Assembly (NCBI GenBank): GCA_965217135.1
Contig: OZ244249.1
Location: 4,340,001-4,404,000, forward strand
Direction: 5' to 3'
DNA from: HXMU1420-2 sp017643305
GTDB taxonomy: Bacteria > Pseudomonadota > Alphaproteobacteria > Rhodobacterales > Rhodobacteraceae
Length of the DNA: 64,000 nucleotides
This document shows, one piece after another, positions 62,429 through 64,000 of the stretch. Positions within the stretch are counted from its first letter, which is position 1; the number at the start of each line of letters is the position of its first letter. The translations under genes were made by a program, and so were the position numbers. The notes below the pieces were generated by a model. The model saw nothing but the letters and a program-made list of their open reading frames with translations. It made no database searches and had not been told where the DNA came from.

Positions 62429-63196
62429 ATGACCGGGTCACATGTTCACATCAACCGCGACTATTGGAACGGCATGGCCGATGACTGGGTTGAAATGGGC
62501 GAACGCGCTTGGGTGTCGGAACCGAGCTGGGGCATCTGGAGCATTGCAGAGGCTGACTTGGCACTGGTGCCGACCGACATGACCGGTCAGGCTGCGATCG
62601 AACTGGGCTGTGGCACAGGATATTGGTCCGCCTGGATGCATCGGCGCGGGGCGGTCGCGAGCGGCATCGATATTTCTACGGAACAACTGGCCACCGCACA
62701 GCGGCTGGCGGAAACCCACGAGCAGGGCATCGAATTTCTTGAGGCGGATGCCGAAAACCTGCCTTTTGCGGATAGCAGTTTCGATTTTGCATTATCGGAA
62801 TACGGCGCGGCGATCTGGTGCGACCCGGACAAATGGCTGCGCGAAGCGTGGCGTGTGCTGCGCCCCGGCGGGCGGCTGGTGTTTCCGGGCAACCACCCGC
62901 TGACCATTGTCTGCACCGACGTGCGGGGCGCGCCTTGCGATGCAGTGCTGCACCGTCCCTACCGGGGGCTGCGGGGCGCGGACTGGACAGAGGTTGAGAT
63001 CGACCCCGGCGGCATCGAGTTCAACCGCACTTTTGCAGACTGGTTGGCACTGTTTCGGGACATTGGCTTTGTGGTGGACAATTTTCTGGAGCTTTACGCG
63101 CCCGACACAGCAGACGGAGATCGGTTTTCGATCCCGGTTAAATGGGCCCGGCAATATCCATCCGAACAGGTCTGGGCACTGATCAAACCTGCCTGA
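62429..63196 (+). CDS. class I SAM-dependent methyltransferase
   Basis: The 255-residue protein has the SAM-binding motif I in AIELGCGTGYWSAWMHRRG, the acidic residue of motif II in GIDISTEQ, and FLEADAENLPFADSSFDFAL and WRVLRPGGRLVF as motifs III-IV. It belongs to the UbiE/small-molecule type; the substrate is unknown. It is a single gene after the ribosomal terminator. Confidence 0.88.
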   Translation: MTGSHVHINRDYWNGMADDWVEMGERAWVSEPSWGIWSIAEADLALVPTDMTGQAAIELGCGTGYWSAWMHRRGAVASGIDISTEQLATAQRLAETHEQGIEFLEADAENLPFADSSFDFALSEYGAAIWCDPDKWLREAWRVLRPGGRLVFPGNHPLTIVCTDVRGAPCDAVLHRPYRGLRGADWTEVEIDPGGIEFNRTFADWLALFRDIGFVVDNFLELYAPDTADGDRFSIPVKWARQYPSEQVWALIKPA

Positions 63197-63891
63197 ATAG
63201 TCACAGAAATTTAGCAGCATCGTCACAAAACCGACGTAACGCGCCAGTACTGAGCTCGTATTTTCAGGCAGACCTTTCATGCTTTCGCCCGCGTTCCGGC
63301 CCAAACCGGCGGCGCGGGCATTTACTTGGGATTTTCAAATGGGATGGGTCCGACAGAAATGGACTGATGCCAGGGGCACCGGTTGGCCATTTCTGAAATC
63401 TTCGGCCCTCCCCGCGCATGGACAGACCATTGACCACACCAGATCCATGGTCCTGCATCCGCCCCGTCACAATCAGCAACAGAATGCAGACCTGACGAAA
63501 GCTGGATGGATCAGCATGACCCAAAAAAGATGCCTACCATGATGAATTGGCACGACCGTGTTTCAATCGGTTTGCTTGGGCCTGCGTACCTTTTTGCTAG
63601 CCCGCCTATTTTCACCCGACGATGATCTAGATCGCAAGACTGCCAAAAATTTCGAATCCCTGCCAAGTTTGACGCAAATCGAAAACTCCGTTTCCCCTGT
63701 TTTTGACGGTTGGCGGGAGATCCAACATGATTGGCGTAAATTCGAAATCTCGGATCCATCTTCCAACCCATCTCGGCGGTGATCTAGGGACAGGTGCAAA
63801 TCTGTAGCGGCAACTACTCCAGACGCTTAACTTGGTTGCTGCCCTACCGCCATGCGCTCGTCTCCAGGTCACCTATTTACCGGAGGGGCCA
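63197..63891. other. intergenic region before a LysR gene
   Basis: No gene is recognised in these 695 bases. Short frames on both strands around 63558-63872 overlap each other and have no family match. The end of the region must hold the control region of the LysR gene that starts at 63892. Confidence 0.4.
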
Positions 63892-64000
63892 ATGGCAAAT
63901 CTCGTTGAGATGGAAGCATTCACGACAGTTGTGGAACAAGGCGGCATCACCGTGGCCGCCCGGCGATTGGGTCTGTCCAAATCCGCCGTGTCCAAACACA
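63892..64000 (+). CDS. LysR-family regulator, N-terminal part
   Basis: The first 36 codons of a LysR protein lie at the end of the window. The translation shows the helix-turn-helix (MEAFTTVVEQGGITVAARRL, then GLSKSAVSKH). GGAGGGG precedes the ATG at 63892. The effector domain and target are outside the window. Confidence 0.9.
   Translation, partial: MANLVEMEAFTTVVEQGGITVAARRLGLSKSAVSKH

Overview
The window reads as a chromosomal segment of a marine alphaproteobacterium of the Roseobacter group (Rhodobacteraceae). The strongest pointers are a DddP-type DMSP lyase at 57256-58599, whose six metal ligands sit at the positions described for this family, an L-cysteate sulfo-lyase-like gene at 8119-9213, an F0 operon with separate b and b' subunits, a three-gene cytochrome bc1 operon, and ABC uptake systems for many small compounds. 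The species cannot be named from the sequence alone.

Positions 1-25.8 kb are accessory. They hold nucleotide-sugar genes (gmd, fcl, ugd) set in decayed DNA with IS3-family debris. A divergent LysR gene and CuyA-like lyase follow, the lyase heading an operon with a quaternary-amine-type ABC importer and an alpha/beta hydrolase. Next come a small cytochrome c with a cysteine-rich sorbosone/glucose dehydrogenase-like protein, then a compact catabolic block at 16.4-22.7 kb: an M29/NicX-like metalloenzyme, a creatininase-type amidohydrolase, a polar amino-acid-type ABC importer, two AhpD-like proteins and a Rieske oxygenase. An SLC13-type permease follows. The region ends at a second IS3 remnant just before a tRNA-Lys gene. 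No integrase or attachment repeat was seen.

Positions 25.9-64 kb are mostly core genome: dapF-mtaB, an ATP-grasp ligase, petABC, thiBPQ behind a TPP riboswitch, aroC, a GMC oxidoreductase, the F0 half of ATP synthase (atpI-B-E-F'-F), ffh, and the translation genes rpsP-rimM-trmD and rplS-rpmE. The last two groups, usually neighbours, are separated here by about 8.6 kb carrying purB, a frameshifted hydrolase-OsmC fusion, an endonuclease/phosphatase-family protein, dddP, a DUF3445 protein, an unknown membrane protein and a lytic transglycosylase.

The best candidate for an undescribed pathway is 16.4-22.7 kb, which looks like uptake, oxidation, ring opening and amide hydrolysis of a small nitrogenous compound. 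The second is 7.1-13.6 kb, where a C-S lyase is coupled to a betaine-type importer whose permease has an unusual N-terminal extension. Both functional readings are inferences from family membership and gene order.
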